Below are positions 62,635 through 64,000 of a DNA stretch of 64,000 bases, piece after piece. Under the pieces are notes generated by a model. The model made no database searches. It was not told the DNA's origin and saw only the letters and a list, made by a program, of their open reading frames with translations. Origin of the DNA: Viscum album (taxonomy: Eukaryota; Streptophyta; Magnoliopsida; Santalales; Viscaceae); NCBI GenBank assembly GCA_963277665.1, contig OY728122.1, forward strand, positions 1,546,918,868 to 1,546,982,867. Direction: 5' to 3'. Each line of letters begins with the position of its first letter. The first letter of the stretch is position 1. The translations under genes were made by a program, and so were the position numbers.

Positions 62635-64000
62635 AAAAAAAGAAAGGAAAATCATTATGAGAGAAACCTAAAGAAGTACTACAAAGCTAAAGCTAAGAAT
62701 TTCTTGAAAGAAAATGACACCAAGAGTGCTAGTGGTGGTGACTCTTCAGATGAATCGTCAGATTACGAATCTTATGGACACTAGAATCTCGGTCTAATAG
62801 CTAGACTACCTATTGAAAGTCATTGCTTGATGGCTAAGGTACACAATGCTGAATCAATGACCAATGATTCTTTAAATGAAAATTATAGTAATGATAAATA
62901 TTATGAATCTTGGGATGAAGAATCTTCTTCTGATGAAGATAATACTTTACCTACCTATGAGTAAGTTTCTAGGTTTTCTACAATCCTTTATATTGAGAAT
63001 TCAAAACTCATGAAAACTCTTGATAAAGAAAATTCTAGGAATAATATTCTTACTATGGAAATATCATATCGTTCTAAAAATCTTGATATGAAAATTTCAT
63101 ATTTTGAATGTCTTTCAAAAAATCTTGAGGATGTAAATTCTGAAAAGAATAAACATTCTAAGTATCTAGAAAATGTAATTTCTATGAAAATGTTTTTGAG
63201 ATGAACATTAATTACAAATCAAATGTTTTAGAAGACAATAACTTGGTTATCAAACTAAAATCACTGATTTTTTCCTTTGAGGAAGTTTTTTTCAAACTTT
63301 ACCTTATGTAAGGAAAATTTTGATACGATGTATTCTCAAATCCGACCTCTAAGGAATAATTTTGGATTTGGTGATACTAGTTCTAAACCAATTTTTAGTA
63401 ACAATTATTTTGTTTTTCAAAGTGCTCCATTCTGTACAAAGTGTCAGTGCAGTGGCCAATGTGGAAAAAATTGTTCCTTAAACAAAACCTATCTTTAGGA
63501 TTTCATAAAGCCTATTTTTATAAGAAATGTGGGTGCCTAATATTTTGCTTTCTGAAATTTCTAGATCCAAGAAAGATTGGATTTTGAATGTCTAACTCTT
63601 TTATTTTCAAGAAGATAGATAATGTACCAACAAAAATACCTGGTACATGGATAGTGAATGTTCCTGGCATATGACTGGTAAAAAACTATTTTTAAAATAT
63701 TATCAAGAAGAAAAAAGGAAAAGTATCTTTCAGAGATAATGGTCAGGGATAAATTATTGGTATAGGTAACAATGTTCTTCTTGAAAAACATTGATTCCAA
63801 ATTTTTTATTTGTTAAGGGTCATAAGAACAATCTCATCAGCATAAGCCAATTATGTGATGAAGGTTACCTTGTGAATTTTAAAAATGACAAGTGCCTAGT
63901 ACACAATTCCAAGGAAGTGTTTATTATTTCTACCCATAGGTAAGAGACTTTATACACATTAAATGTAGAAGACCTTAGGATCCAAGATCTACCTTGTCGT
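62635..64000 (+). pseudogene. Copia pol start (linker, protease, pre-integrase), disrupted and cut by window end
   Basis: 62650-63204 encodes a Ser/Glu-rich and coiled linker (SSDEDNTLPTYE, then KNLEDVNSEKNKHSKYLENV), as in Sireviruses. A second Cys-rich patch (CTKCQCSGQCGKNC) lies at 63433-63474. The aspartic protease core at about 63641 reads WYMDSECSWHMTGK, so the catalytic DSG is DSE. The pre-integrase region at about 63805-63900 reads NNLISISQLCDEGYLVNF. Many stops interrupt it, so it is inactive. Integrase proper would lie beyond 64000. Confidence 0.78.

Larger units (their letters stand above)
59777..64000 (+). mobile_element. Ty1/copia element, Sirevirus-like, cut by window end
   Basis: A 5' LTR, a primer-binding site matching initiator tRNA-Met, then decayed gag and the start of pol. 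The gag has one CCHC knuckle followed by a serine/acidic and coiled linker, then protease and the pre-integrase domain (LISISQLCDEGY), the layout of Sireviruses. It inserted into LTR G. A 58-bp duplication precedes the LTR. Confidence 0.82.

Noticed and set aside
1..64000. CRISPR array, tRNA or rRNA genes, host genes
   Set aside because: No regularly spaced short repeats of CRISPR type, no tRNA-like cloverleaf outside primer-binding sites, no rRNA similarity, and no exon-like coding stretch outside transposons were found.

Overview
This window looks like gene-poor, strongly AT-rich nuclear heterochromatin of a flowering plant. I found no host gene, tRNA, rRNA or CRISPR. Nearly everything recognisable is retrotransposon, in at least five insertion layers. 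The plant assignment rests on a Tekay/Del-type chromovirus polyprotein with a C-terminal chromodomain, a plant L1-type LINE with a C-terminal RNase H, and Sirevirus-like Ty1/copia remains. The species cannot be told from this.

Layout. At 1-2840 (minus) there are decayed Ty1/copia integrase, reverse transcriptase and gag-linker remains. At about 3.6-10.54 kb (minus) lies an old, very AT-rich long LTR (copy A), split by a much more GC-rich solo LTR at 6588-9515 from another family. At 10.54-35.43 kb (minus) lies an old two-LTR element: LTR copy B at 10.54-16.31 kb, about 0.9 kb of interior, and LTR copy C at about 17.24-21.65 kb continuing at 34.22-35.43 kb. Copy C is split by the one intact element here, a young 12.57 kb Tekay-type Ty3/gypsy retrotransposon at 21649-34216. 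It has 3.78 kb LTRs that differ at about 17 positions plus one indel, a primer-binding site, a polypurine tract and an uninterrupted 1488-codon gag-pol. At 35.43-37.99 kb is unassigned AT-rich DNA.

At 37.99-55.35 kb (plus) lies a second old element of the same long-LTR family: LTR E, decayed primer-binding site, 2 kb interior, LTR F. LTR F is split by a decayed 6.3 kb LINE (minus, 47445-53748) with a 19-bp target duplication. At 55.36-57.69 kb is more unassigned DNA. At 57.69-59.78 kb (plus) is another old LTR (G), cut by a Sirevirus-like copia element that starts at about 59.8 kb and runs off the window end.

The main point of interest is the LTR family shared by the young element and copies A, B, C, E, F and G. 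Downstream of each TATA box, starting about 345-370 bp away, lies a short array of units repeating every 186-204 bp. Each unit carries one GC-richer imperfect dyad in otherwise AT-rich DNA. Copies B, C, E and F have four units, A has three visible, the young LTRs have two, and G has two before it is truncated. Copies B and C also carry an eight-unit 50-bp minisatellite with a dyad in each unit. In the old elements the LTRs (4.5-5.8 kb) are far longer than the interiors (0.9-2 kb). The family appears to have accumulated here by repeated insertion into its own older LTRs.
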